From Hygrocybe punicea (Eukaryota > Basidiomycota > Agaricomycetes > Agaricales > Hygrophoraceae), in assembly GCA_963556145.1 (NCBI GenBank), contig OY744468.1:1922001-1986000 (forward strand): a stretch of DNA of 64,000 nt. Direction: 5' to 3'. Shown piece by piece: positions 11,063 through 22,405 of the stretch. The position numbers and the translations under genes are program-made. A model generated the notes under the pieces. It ran no database searches. It was not told the origin of the DNA and saw nothing but the letters and a program-made list of their open reading frames with translations. Position 1 is the stretch's first letter; the number at the start of each line of letters is the position of its first letter.

Positions 11063-14000
11063 ATGCGAAACTTTTCTTGCAACCTAGGGCTTTGCAAAGG
11101 CAAACATAAAACATTCAAAAATTGTTCTGGTTACACCCAGCACAAGAAGTCTGCTCATCCCCCATTGACCCGGTCTCATATACCTGTTCATCCGAGCCAC
11201 ATACCGGATAATTTCGTTGAACCTGATATTACTTTCAATTATGATACTGGGGATGATAATATGGCGAGTAGTCGTGGGCAAGGTGCTCAAATTAAACGGC
11301 ATCTGATCCTCAATGGTGTGTTCCATGGCTTCGTGTATTAAAAAATAATTAAGTAATATTCAGGTGTTCCATGCGATGAAAATGGAAGATACCTCGATCA
11401 TGGTACACCTCCCACCACAGTTGAACAATGTCCAACCGATTTTTTACTGTATAAATCTCGGTCCGAGTTTGAGATCGCCGATTTTCTTTATCGGCGAAAC
11501 CAGATGCCTGGATCACAAATTGACGATCTTATGGAATTGTGGGCTGCTGAAAGTGGTGCAGCACCCTTTGAAAGTCACCAAGGTCTCTATGATATCATTG
11601 ACTCCACGACTCTGGGTGACGCACCATGGAATTCATTTTCTGTCTTGTACTCTAGTGACCTCCCTAACGGTGAAATTCCTACATGGATGACTTCCGAATA
11701 CGAAGTGTGGCATCGCAACCCACATACTGTGATACACAACCAACTGGCCAACCCATACTTCAAGGATGACATTGACTACGCACCTCTTCAAGAATTCCAG
11801 GAAAATGGCAAACGGAGGTGGACCGATCTTATGACAGGCAACTGGGCTTGGAACCAGGCAGTATGTTGCCTCCCCATTCAACCAATCATCGAGCACTAAA
11901 ATCAATGGTTAGAATACAATTGCGGAAGAATCCGACGACACCCATGGTGGGATGTTTGTTCCGGTCATCTTGGGTAGTGATAAGACTACAGTTTCGGTTG
12001 GCACTGGGAACAACGAGTTCTATCCATTATATGCTTCTGTTGGAAATGTCCATAACAATGTCCATCGCTCTCATTGTAACACTGTTGCCATTATTGGATT
12101 TCTTGCTATCCCCAAAAGTTGGTGATCTATTCTCAGCATGGTACTGTTGCTGAATTAAGTATTTCATAGCTGACAGGAAACACGCAGACGATCCAGATTT
12201 CCGGAAGTTCCAGCGTTAAATTTTTCAATTGTCCCTGGTGGCAATAATTGAACCATTTCATGCGAGGATGACCACCCCAGAAGTTACACTCTGTCCTGAT
12301 GGACATTTTTGACGTGTGATATATGGGATAGGGCCATATATAGCTGATTATCTGGAGCAGGTGCTCCTATCATGTGTTGTTCAGGGCTGGTGTCCTTGGT
12401 ATTTAGGTTCCTCATTAACAGTAAATTTCAGTACTTATCTTATCTCAAGGTGCACAGCAAAGCCTGAGAATCTGGATGGCCACGCTGGTCCTCGATCCCA
12501 AGAGCACTCAGAGGCTCTCCTTGATGAGTTTAATCTAAAAATGTTGTGGGAGGATTATGGCATAGTTGGCGATGTTATAGTATGTTTTTGAGTATTCGAA
12601 GCTTCATATTTCCTTACTTATCATCATCAGCCATTCACTTCAATCTTCCCATGTGCCGACATACATGAGCTCCTGACATCAGATCTTTTACACCAATTAA
12701 TAAAGGGCACATTTAAGGATCACCTCATCACCTGGGTTGAACAATACCTACACAGTGTGCATGGCAAGAGTGGTGCAGCGGCCATTTTGTCTGACATTGA
12801 CCGATGGTGAGTATTTCGCGATACTCTGTTGCATATATTCTAATATTGGCTCTGATTCAGGATTGCTGTTGTTCCATCATTCCCTGGCCTATGGTGCTTC
12901 CCAGAAGGTCACGGCTTCAAGCAGTGGACTGGAGATGATTCAAAAGCGCTTATGAAGGTATGAAATCCCTGTTCTGTTGTCATAACTGCTTAACGCTTGT
13001 TCTTAGGTCTACCTACCTGCAATTGCCAGCCATGTACCTCCTCAAATGGTCCGCGCTTTGGTGGCATTTCTGGACTTTTGCTACCTTGCATGATGTTCTG
13101 TGCACTAGATGCTATGGATGATGCACTCACCCGATTCCACCATGATCGGGTGATCTTCGAGCATGAGGGTGTTTGTGCCGAAAATATTTCCCTCCCATGG
13201 CAGCACTCATTGGTCCATTTCCGAAGAGTCATTGAGCTTTTTGGCTCACTAAATGGACTCTGTTCTTCAATAACAGAATGCAGGCACTGCTCAGCCATCA
13301 AAAAACCATGGCAGCACTCAAATCACTACAAGGCACTTGGTCAAATGTTATTGACTAATCAACGGCTTGACAAATTGGCAGCATCTCGTGTTGACTTTGT
13401 GGGCGAGGGATGCTCACTCAAACGTACCTTCCTGATCACCCAGTGGTTGAGCCTATCAATCCTGTGGATATTTAACCTGATAAGCTAGATGCAGGTCCTG
13501 TTGATGGTCCACGAATTCTTGCTGTAGTAAGGTTAGCAGTACGTGCAGGTATATAGGTTCCATTGGTTTTTATGGTGTCGTGACTAATAATGATTATTCT
13601 CCATAGCTGCTAAGTCCCAGTTTCCACACCAGCTGCATGACCTTGCAGAGCAACTCTCAGTTCCAGAGCTCCCTGAACTCATATGCCATTTTCTCTATGA
13701 CCAATTGCGACCTAACGCAATATTATCTGGGTCTGATGTTCACCTTGAACAATGCCCTCCTCTCCGTGGTCGTGTTTATGCTGTCCCTTCGGCTGTTGCC
13801 ACTTTCTATGCACCCAGCGCATCTGGAATTGGCGGCATGCACTGTGAAAGAATCCGAGCCACACCATGCTGGCATGGGGGTCCACCGCGAAACGATTGTG
13901 TTTTTGTCTCAAAGGAAGTAGAGGATGTAGGAATGCGGGGTTTGCATGTCGCACATGTGCAATTCTTCTTCAGGTTCACACATGAAGGCAAACAATATCC

Positions 14001-14271
14001 ATGCGCTTTAATCCAGTGGTTTTTGCCAGTCGGTGGTGCCCCATGTAAAGATACCGGGATATGGATTGTCGAGCCTTGCCTTGATCCCAATGGCCAACCT
14101 GAGCAAGCCGTCATTCACGTAGATGCCATTGTTCGGGGAGCACACCTGATTCCTGTCTATGGTGAAGAGCTACTCCCTCCCCATATCAACTTTGCAAACT
14201 CATTGGGATCATTCCAAGCATATTATGTTAATAAATATGCTGATCACCATGCAAATGAGATAGCATTTTGA
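11063..14271 (+). pseudogene. Plavaka transposase with two premature stops
   Basis: The product would be the DDE-type transposase that cuts and pastes the element. An N-terminal C2H2-like finger (CNLGLC...H..H, 11078-11150) precedes the family core. A 48-bp intron (11316-11363) joins exon 1 to the conserved RNQMPGSQIDDLMELWAA region; a second intron starts after NWAWNQA (about 11862-11910), followed by VILGSDKTTVSVGTGNNEFY and GNVHNNVHRSH, typical of Plavaka. Downstream are DPDFRKFQR, CPDGHF and VIYGIGPYIADYLEQV, then the long C-terminal part ending at 14271. TAA at 12217 and TGA at 12310 interrupt otherwise conserved sequence at positions where the family has Gln and Arg, so the copy is dead but little decayed. 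Confidence 0.85.
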
Positions 14272-14368
14272 TTCGACGTCTGCCTGCACCAGGATCTGGC
14301 CCTGGCATGCCAACTGCAACACCAACCCAGCCAGCTTACTGGCCACGACGACCCCCACTAGTGGTAGT

Positions 14369-15136
14369 GTGCAAAATTCCTTGCCCACACCCCATCTCTG
14401 CCCGCACCCAAATCTAGCACCGTCAGTGGCAATGCTAGTGCAGGCCCTCTCACCAGCTGCAACAGCTCCCACTAACATGCTCAATTCTCCACTGGCACAC
14501 CTATCTCTACCCACACCCGAATCTGGCACCCCGGCGCAACTCTCACCAGCTCCAACAACCCTCACTGGAACATTCGGTTCCCAACTGACAAACCCATCTC
14601 CACCTGTGCCAAGGTCGGGCACCATCTCGCTGATTACAACATCAGCACAGGACCATTTGCCAGCCACAATGCCACCTTCCTGCTCTGGCACATCTGATAC
14701 CATACCAACATGCCCTACATCTGAGACCGGCATGATCCCGCCAATTGCAATGACAGCCCTTTCGCCATCGCCTACTCCTTGTCCATCTAGATCATCAGCC
14801 CTACAATGGCCTATCCTGACAGGCTACCGCCTCCTCATCATCTTCGCTACGCTTGGGTATGGCACTGCCAAGGCCATCCTTGCCTCACACGGCAAGACAC
14901 TTATGCCGCAGACCATGGAATGGGTGATTGGGATCATCGTTGCCCTCGTGTGAGCAAGCCTTTTACCTTTTACCTTTTCTAACTCATAAGCTCACTCTTT
15001 CAGTTTATTATACTTGGGTTGGTTTGAAAACCTCCATAATTCCGGGGCATTTGGTCATTTTTTCTTCCAGAAAGACTACGTGCAGGACATTGGAAAGGTC
15101 ATTAGACGTAGCCTCAATATGAGTATGGTTAATTAG
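14369..15136 (+). CDS. Small membrane protein of the Plavaka element, two exons, start uncertain
   Basis: A Pro/Thr/Ser-rich N-terminal part is followed by two hydrophobic segments (GYRLLIIFATLGYGTAKAIL and WVIGIIVALV continuing across the intron into LLYLGWF). A 54-bp GT-AG intron at 14950-15003 splices GT to T (Val) and leads to a soluble tail with FFFQKDYVQDIGKVIRR, ending in TAG at 15134-15136. I recognise this layout, two membrane segments and then a FFQKD-like motif, from short Agaricomycete proteins found beside transposons. The function is unknown. The first exon has no convincing ATG near its 5' end; a start near 14732 is possible. Confidence 0.5.
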
Positions 15137-15303
15137 TATCTAGCATACACAGTATCTTAGCCATCAGTTATATATGGTCTGACGTGTCTGGAGGGTCTGG
15201 GATTGTTGGAAAATAACTTTGGAGTGAAATTGTTCTGGGCCAGACCTCTCCAGACCGGCCCAGATGAAAAAGTCTCTCAGGACCTTTTGTCGATTTGCTG
15301 ATG

Positions 15304-16555
15304 AGGGCATCTTGGAGATTCTGAACCATGGTGCAAGTGCCACCTGTGAATGAAGAGGGAAGAATGACATGCTTTCCCCTTTGTTGACCATCAAGATTGG
15401 GATCCTGGGCCACTGCATGTGCAAGATCACTGTACAACTCTGAATGGATTTTAGTCTGGATAAGTGTGTACCAATTGAGGCTATATTGCTCTGCAGAAGA
15501 CCAAGAATTGACAATGTACTCCTGAAATAGACCTTGAAAATGTGGTTGGATTCATTTTGATGAGGATGCAAGTGGTAGGCAAAGTACTCTATCATGAAGA
15601 GTTTCTTGTGCCTGGCACTAACAGTGATGACATGACCACCTTCTGGCTGCTCATCATCCTCATGACCATGATAGAATTCCTTATGCCAACCCAGCTGGCC
15701 TGTAGGGAAGAGCAAGACAAAGTGCAAAGACTGGTACAAAGGACTTATGTCACTAATGCATCCAAGTCCACCACCCCTCCTGTGAAGGATAATGTCATGT
15801 GGCTGAGTAGTTCTATTGCCTTTGCCAGGGATTATAATGGCAATCTCTCTGTTTTGAGCACCAGGGAGGTTATAGTGATGTTGGTCACAGTTTTTGTTGA
15901 AGCGAAGGAGTATCCTGCAATCCTGATTGTGTTGCATGTGGTCAGTGCACTCCATTTTCTGCTGATAAAGGGCGACAGAAGGGTGTTTGCAATGAAGCAT
16001 GTCCTGCAACAATCGCATTGTCCTACAATCCAAGTCTGTGTTTCCACGGTGGTTCATGCGAATGTTCAGAGCCTGATTTGGATCCCAGATGTACAATTGA
16101 GCATAGGAAGGCTGTCTCCCCTCTTGGGGCAGCAGGGGTGGCAGGCACCATGAATTTTGTAAACCCAAGGACCAATGCCCTGATTAACGGTGTGGTCTAT
16201 GTGCAGCTGCCTTCCAGCATACAGAGGTCATAGCCCAAGCTGAGTTGTACTGTCTGATGTGTTTGCAGAACTTCTTTGCCTGAACGTCATTGTCATCATA
16301 AAGGCAGCGCAACTCTACAGGGAGTGGTTTGAGAGGAGGGGGGGAGACTTTTTCTTGGAAGCAACACATGCCAAACTTGGGATTTGTTTGAGAAGATTCC
16401 GCCAATCCCTCCGCAGCCCAATGTGAAGCATTACAATTGTGGCACATGACATTCATATGTCCCAAGTCAAGGACAATTATGACATTTTTATCAAAGGGAC
16501 AACATGCTTCTGGCAATTGAGGTGGTGGTAGTGAAGATGGTTCTCTGGCTGCCAC
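15304..16555 (-). pseudogene. Helitron 1 N-terminal region (zinc-binding plus Rep N part)
   Basis: The zinc-ribbon-like segment (16480-16360; MCHNCNASHWAAEG...FGMCC) is followed by CKHIRQYNSAWAMTS and, after a frameshift at about 16180, by SYAQLYIWDPNQALNIRMN, then HHYNLP, IIPGKG, FVLLFPTGQLGWH and VILPSSFTGG. This is the N-terminal half of the Helitron Rep protein. A second frameshift occurs near 15480. The sequence reaches the Plavaka insertion at 15304 in the middle of the LQDAL motif. Confidence 0.82.
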
Positions 16556-17104
16556 AAATTCTCTAATCTCCTCATATCGAGCAGCTCAAATATTCTTAAA
16601 GAGACAATAAATTAAAAACAATTTAATTGAATCCATTGCATTGACTCACACCTGGGATCACAGGTTCAGCCCACTGCACCATAAGTCTAGGATTTGATGG
16701 GCCAGCAACAGCATTCTGACAAAGATGGTGAGATGGTGATCATGGCCAGTCATTGCACCACTCACATTTGGATTCACATATTCCACCCATTGCATAGCAG
16801 GTCTTAAGGTGGATGGGCCAGCAATGGTATTCTGTTGAACAGGCTGGGTAGAAAAGTCAGCAGAAGGACTAATTTTAAGACAAAAACAGTACTTGCTATC
16901 ATGGAAAAACTGATCTGGAAGGAGTTGGAGCAGGGGTTTGAGCAGGCAAAGGATCCTGAACAGGAGCCCTTTGAGGCCTCCCATGTGACCATCTGCCTGT
17001 TTGCAACAAAATGGCACTGGTAGCAGCTGCTTGTGCTGTCAGGTCACCCAAGGCAAGTCTGGCAGCTGTAGGAGAGGGAGTTGGTGACAAAAGGATCACC
17101 ACCC

Positions 17105-18230
17105 TAGTGTTGCCATGGCTAAGGCTAGCAGTCGGCTAGTAGCCATTAGCCTAGCCAAATTTAGCTTAGCCAGGGTCCAGCTAAGCTAAAGCTAATGACC
17201 AGCTACCAGCTACAGCTACCTCAAAATTTTAGCCGTGGCTGGCAGCGAAGCTGCAGCTAATTGCAATACAGTCATCTAAGTAGTATACTAATTATTTGCC
17301 TAGAATTTGGTAGTTAAAATGCAACAAAAATGAAGGTTCTCGTATATGTAACATGTGTGACATGGTGGGTCACACTCATCATGTTGAATCAAACATGATC
17401 AACAAGCCATTGTGCTCCAGATGAGTTTTTATTTTAATCCTTTATTATCTTTTACTAAACCTATACTATCTAGGACTGCTGGATGACAAAATCCAGCACC
17501 AGGACACCCACCACAATGGCAACATCAATAGTTGCAACAACAGCGGCAGCAACTATGGCACCCACAGCGGTGGCAACAGCAGCAGGGACAGCAGCACAGC
17601 AATGAGGATGGCAATGGCAACAGCAATGAAGACGCAACAGCAGCCAGGACAGCAGTGGTAACAGTGAGGAAAACAGGGGTGACAGCGAGGGCAGCAATGG
17701 CAAGCAGCAACAATGGCCACAGCGACAGCATTGGCTGCAGCAGCAGCAACGACACAACGATGGCAGCAACAGCAATGATGGCAACAGCAGCAACAGCAAC
17801 AGCAATGACAGCAGCAGCAACAATGATGGTAGCAGCAATGACAACAGCAGCAGCAACAATGATGGCAGCAGCCATGACGGCAGCAGCAATGACAATGGCA
17901 GCAGCGACAATGGCAGCAGCAGTGATGACAGCAGCAGCAACAACAGCAGCATAGCAGGCAACAGCAGCAACAGCAGCATCAGCAGCTACCGCAATGCAGC
18001 AGCGGCAACACAGTGTCCCCACCCTCTTACATGTTATATTAGATGTCATGTACTAGTAGATACAAAATATATTAAAACTATGTACCCCCAGGCATGATGT
18101 GCATGAGTGTCAGCTATAGCCTCAGCTATAGCCATGTTAGCCAGCTAGGTATGACTAATGGCTCTGGCTGATTGAATTTCTTGATTTAGCTTAGCCTTAG
18201 CCTCTGCTAACCTTAGCCATGGCAACACTA
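17105..18230. mobile_element. Non-autonomous hAT transposon, 1126 bp, with 8-bp TSD
   Basis: The terminal inverted repeats are TAGTGTTGCCATGGCTAAGG at the left and its complement at the right with one mismatch shortly inside. They are flanked by perfect copies of CACCACCC (17097-17104, 18231-18238). The 8-bp duplication and TAGTG...CACTA termini are diagnostic of hAT. The subterminal 120 bp are dense in AGCTA/TAGCC motifs. The core (about 17500-18000) is an imperfect GCA/CAG triplet array. There is no transposase; long Leu- or Ala-rich open frames across the core are triplet artefacts. It splits the Helitron 1 leader, which reads PPYQGGDPFVTNS after excision. Confidence 0.93.
17520..18000. 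repeat. Imperfect (GCA/CAG)n-rich core of the hAT element
   Basis: Triplet repeats interrupted by ATG, GGC and AAC codon-like variants. They give spurious Leu/Ser/Ala-rich frames of up to 174 codons. Confidence 0.85.
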
Positions 18231-18238
18231 CACCACCC

Positions 18239-18660
18239 TGGTAGGGGGGTACTGGCATTTGATTGATGATGGGCAAATTTAATGGCAGGATCACAGGTGG
18301 TGGAATGTCTCTCTGCTGAGGCATAAAACAGTTTACTGGACTGTCCAGCTGTTGTTCATCATGCTCACTCTGGTGTGCAGAACTGTGAGGTGTTTGTTGA
18401 ATGTTATGCTGAATTTTTGGATGTCATAAGTGGGTGTTTATAGTGCAAACCATGGCACTTACATTAGGACAAAGAGGATACAATTGAATCAAAAATATAA
18501 AGTGATACACTATAATACAAGTGCATTTGTCATGCCATAATTCTGTGCTTGTTGATCCCCACTCAACTGTGTCAGGACTGTCTCTTGTTGATGTATGTAG
18601 TATCATTCTGTGTCTCACTGATCCCCCCTTGGTCTTCCTCCATGTACTGTTGGATATATT
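18239..18660 (-). pseudogene. Helitron 1 leader exons upstream of the hAT insertion
   Basis: A frame rich in Gln/Pro/His runs on the minus strand from about 18420 to 18239 and continues in frame on the other side of the hAT element (17104 downwards). Another short open piece starts with ATG near 18643. This matches the low-complexity Gln-rich leader of Helitron 2 at 28230-27330 in kind. No 5' Helitron terminus could be fixed. Confidence 0.5.
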
Positions 18661-18961
18661 ATTGTTGCCCACTGTTCAATTATAAGCAATTCATCTGAAA
18701 TGAAAAATAATATTATATGTACATATGTCAAGTTTAATAATCTATGAAGTTACATCTGACATGTCGTTGAATGGCATTCTGCCAACCGTAAACGTTTAGT
18801 CTCGAATACAGGCCAATGCCAGCGAGCGTGAAGGAGGAATAGAGGCCGGTAAGGGCGGGAAGTAAACCTTCCTAAGTCATGGCGGCAATTTCGTTCATAC
18901 TGTACATGTATCATATCACTGAAATAACAAAAGATGCTTTTACACAAGCGATTCGTAACTT

Positions 18962-20776
18962 CTACAACATTTGGTTATCAGCAATCAGCGAGTCGCGGAA
19001 AAAGAAGTAGCGTATTATCAGTGACTTACTCTCTGATTCTGACACGACTAGCGATTTCTTCACTTTCATCATCACTCCGACTTCCCGCAATGTCATCGCC
19101 GTCGTCATCAACTGCAGCCGCACTATGCTGCTTAACCAAATTAGTAACCAAACTTCAAATGTTGTGAACCATACACCCACTTTCTGCACTTCCTCTAATT
19201 GCAGGGTAGTAAACGTAGATGTACCGATTGGGAAGACGCAAGAGAGAACTTCCACTTCCTGAAAGTCATCCAGCTCAGGATAATTTGCTGAGGCTAACCG
19301 GATAGCTTTGCTCTCGTTGAGAGTGACGAATACGAAGTAGCATTTTCGTGACTTCCAAAACCTGACTGGAATATGCTGGTGAATAAAATCTAGACCCTGT
19401 CGCTTCATCTCATGCTGCGAGGAGACCGTAGATTGGATGAGAAAGATGGCCGCCGCCGTGCAGATGATGGCATCAAGGGTTGTGAAGGTTTGAGCGACAG
19501 GCCGCCAGTAGAAGGGTAAAGCATTTTTATTAGCGTCCTTAAGATTGGTGGAGCCAGACACAGAGACGACATTTGAAACAACAGGGATGAGAACTGGTGG
19601 CTCATCCCCATCCGCACGGCATGGCAGAGGTTTGGCATCGGGGTCAACTGTGAGCCGCACATGCATGAGCTTCTCGTAGAAATACCCAAGCGGGCTCCTC
19701 AGCCAGGGATGCCCACTAATCATTCCGAAAAACCGAGATTGATCTGCTGCATCAAGGCGTGAAACTTGAACTAGAACGATGTTATGGATCCGATCCGTTG
19801 CGATAGCAGGCCTCATACGGGATCGAGATGTCTTCGCCGGATGGATCGAAAAGAGGACGTTAGTAGCATCAGCCGTATCATATTCTTCCATCGTAGGGAT
19901 GCCCCTCTCGCTGAGTGCAAGGCGTCGAGCCGCTTGTGCTGCGCTCGTTGCGATATCCTCTGTGGACTGAGTACCACGGGCTAGCTCGAGACACGTGCGG
20001 GTGGAAGGTCCCCAGTCCTCGTAGTATTCGGCGAGCTTATCGGTGTCGAAGTAGCGGATTTGACTGACGTGGTGGTAAGGGCTACATCAAGGCACTGATT
20101 AAGGGTATCAACTCACCCAATTGCCTTCAACTCATTCAAGGCGACACACTCCATCACATACAACTTCACTCCCCCCCTCTGCTTCCGCCACTCCTTATAT
20201 CGAGATACCATCGGTGAAGTTGTTTGGAGGACGAAAACGTCGGGAGGACTGGTACGGAAGGCAAAACAAGGTATCAAAGTACCAGCGTTGGAATCAGTGA
20301 GTACCCAAGAATGATCGGGGAAATCAAAGCCACTATCGCCAGAGTGTTCAGTCGAACCTTGATCGGTGAAGAGAACAAAAGTATTCTCGGTGTATTGAAG
20401 GGCTGTGGGCAGTCCTTCGCTGAGTCGCCGAAGGAGGACAAAGATCATAAAATATGTCTTCCCTGAAATCGAAGAACCATGAAACTTGATCGAAATTTTG
20501 TGTGCTATCACGGCGTACCAATTCCCGGGTAGCCAGTTATGACAGCGCCACTAATTTGGGGTCCCTTCCAGGTGCTTAATTCATTGTACGCAGTAAGGTA
20601 CTCCGCTCGAAAAAGGAGGGATGGATCACGAAATTGGAACAGGTGAAGTTTAAGGGCTTTGACGAGAACATCTTCTGGAAGATAGTTGAAAGTCTCGGAA
20701 TTAACAGTCAATTCGACAAGCATAGGACCAAGTGGCTTCATCCAGCAAGCAGTGTGCAACGGTTGGAAGAGATCGC
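18962..20776 (-). CDS. P-loop NTPase resembling Crinkler/RHS-type fungal proteins, 5' end incomplete
   Basis: The frame opens at about 20776 without a convincing ATG, so an upstream exon is missing or lost. Exon 1 ends GYPGIG; a 56-bp intron (20463-20518) splits the codon, and exon 2 starts with KTYFMIFVLL, so splicing creates the Walker A motif GYPGIGKT. A second intron after LKAIG (about 20070-20114) joins PYHHVSQIRYFDTDKLAEYY. The rest (to 18962) has no motif I recognise; the final part is probably spliced (intron about 19130-19185) to an acidic Asp/Glu/Ser tail. The layout resembles the ATPase half of Crinkler or retrotransposon-hotspot proteins, which Agaricomycetes often carry in many copies. 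No N-terminal Crinkler header is present. The exact function is unknown. Confidence 0.55.
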
Positions 20777-20869
20777 TGGTTGGAAGTCTCTACGTCACAC
20801 ACGGCATCGATACCAACATAAAGTGATGGTAATGGCTAATAGTACGAGCCTTTTTCCTTGGCTGCGCTG

Positions 20870-21463
20870 AATCGTTAGAAACCCTCCTTTTTATTCCTGC
20901 TGGCGCTTTCACACTTTTACCGCTATCAAGAAGATGAGCCTGTTTGCAATAGCAAGAACGCCCAGAGCCTACGCTTGGTGCACCGTGGTTCGGTAGACCG
21001 CCTCAGCGTTTCTAAGTCTCGAAGAGCGTCCAGTTGCCATGGGGTTCGTAGGTATCGTCTGACGCTTGGTGCGAGTTACCTTGTCAATAAGCACAGCCAC
21101 ATTATTTGTCGTTATCACGTGACGTGGCGCTCAGTATACTAATACTACACATGTGCTCGGAAGGTGGGAGGCAGCCTCCATGCCTGGCCCAGTGGATCTG
21201 GCAAAACTTCTGAGGGCCGATGGCTTGAGCCCGGCACAGCACTTCTCTAGATGCATGATCAAACCCATCTGTTCACTGAGTACTCAGCTTGACAAGGGGG
21301 GTGACCAAACCAGTAGGAGTTGAACTAGTACTGCCAATGTCTAGTTAGGTAGTAGTAGGTCAGTTAGTTAGTAGTAGGTAGTGCACTCCGGAGTGTCCAT
21401 GTGGCAATATATTATAATATATTTTAAAAAATTTCTACTACAATTCTGTCTCCTTTTTAGTGA
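20870..21463. other. Spacer without recognisable gene
   Basis: The first half is mixed composition with no long open frame. From about 21300 the sequence is AT-rich with TTAGTTAGTAGTAGG-type short repeats and a small palindrome GCACTCCGGAGTG. It ends at the Helitron 2 terminus. Confidence 0.5.
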
Positions 21464-21490
21464 CTAGTTGGTACCCGTGCTTCACAATGG
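21464..21490 (-). other. Helitron 2 3' terminus (CTAG preceded by hairpin-like sequence)
   Basis: Read on the minus strand the end is AAGCACGGGTACCAACTAG followed by T. This has the CTRR terminus, the A/T insertion site and the GCACGGGTACC stem side seen in many Helitrons. The opposite stem side (CCATTGTG) is degraded. Confidence 0.75.
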
Positions 21491-22022
21491 TGTTTAGTTA
21501 ATGATTTTAAAAGTTAGTTAGTAAAGTTAGTTTGTGAAGCTATTAAATGTTAGTATAGTTATTGAATGTCAGTTAGCAAAGTTAGTTTGCAATGCTATTA
21601 AAAGGTAGTAGAGTTATTAAATCTACAAAGTTATCAATTGAAGAGCTCAAGTGTTTTCTCAAGTGAAGAGAGGTCAACTGAAAATTTAGTCAAGTCCTCA
21701 AAAGCCTGCCCTAAAGTCACACATGTGAAAGCAAAAAAAAACAGACTCAATTCAAAGCAATAGTAAATCAATAGTACAAACACCCAAATACATCCAAGTT
21801 CTAAATATCAATACAAACACCCAAACAAATATTGGCAAGATAACAACCACATCTAATTCTATAGAGTCCATTTTACAACATAGAGATCCAAACAAAGTCA
21901 AGAAAAAGCAAAGAACAGCCATAAATGTCCCAAATCTAAGAACAGCCATCAATAACATTTCAAAGTCAATAATAGACAGGCAACATACCCCATCAAAGTA
22001 TATCGGTCAACAGTTCTCAATA

Positions 22023-22405
22023 CACAGGGTGCATGGTAGCATACTGTATAATGCAGTATGTTGAATTTATGGGACAAGTATACTAAATATTGTTATCATA
22101 TTGTTGCACACAGTATTCAAAAAGTATTCAAAATGATGAGTCAATATTTCAAAACATGGTACATTACCAGTATTGAATGGCAATTTTACAATACTACTTC
22201 AATAATTTCAGTAAATGTCTTGTTATTCAAGCAGTATTCTAAAAGTGTCATTCAATACTAGTAATTTACTTTGTCTCAAAATATTGAATCATCATTTTGA
22301 ATACTCTTTGAATACTGTGTGCAATGATACGATAACAATATTCAGTATACTTGTCCAATAAATTCAACATACTTCATTACACAGTATGCTACCATGCACC
22401 CTGTG
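22023..22405. mobile_element. Foldback MITE, 383 bp, TSD ATA
   Basis: Terminal inverted repeats start CACAGGGTGCATGGTAGCAT and extend with few mismatches over almost half the element on each side, so the whole unit is an imperfect palindrome. ATA flanks both ends (22020-22022, 22406-22408). Removing it and one ATA places a TGA directly after SNIVY, the normal C-terminus of the Helitron 2 helicase. A CACTA/CMC-like origin is possible given the CAC start and 3-bp TSD. Confidence 0.88.

Larger units (their letters stand above)
7533..15303. mobile_element. Plavaka (CACTA-like) DNA transposon, 7771 bp, with TIR and 3-bp TSD
   Basis: The ends are inverted copies of CATCAGCAAATCGRCAA (16 of 17 positions identical, 7533-7549 against 15287-15303). 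They are flanked by AGG at 7530-7532 and 15304-15306. Removing the element and one AGG joins the two Helitron 1 fragments in frame (LQDAL then TINRYF). The subterminal 200 bp on both sides carry repeated GGTCTGG/CCAGACC motifs, as CACTA-type transposase-binding regions do. Inside are a divergent pair, a minus-strand companion gene and a plus-strand Plavaka transposase, followed by a small membrane-protein gene. Confidence 0.9.
5485..18670 (-). mobile_element. Helitron 1, degraded, interrupted by Plavaka and hAT insertions
   Basis: Parts of one RepHel protein lie in order on the minus strand: leader and N-terminal region (about 18660-15304), then the Rep domain and its downstream linker (7529-5828). 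The gap is filled exactly by a Plavaka element, and the N-terminal region is split exactly by a hAT element. The helicase half is absent, because the sequence diverges at about 5880, then becomes a minisatellite and then the LTR element. The 5' and 3' Helitron termini were not identified. The family is the same as Helitron 2. Confidence 0.8.

Noticed and set aside
17470..18049. Leu-, Ala- and Gln-rich frames at 17470-18049
   Set aside because: Same cause: triplet repeats in the core of the hAT element.
21160..21290. GC-rich stretch checked for a tRNA or 5S gene
   Set aside because: No cloverleaf, A/B box pair or 5S-like core could be made out.
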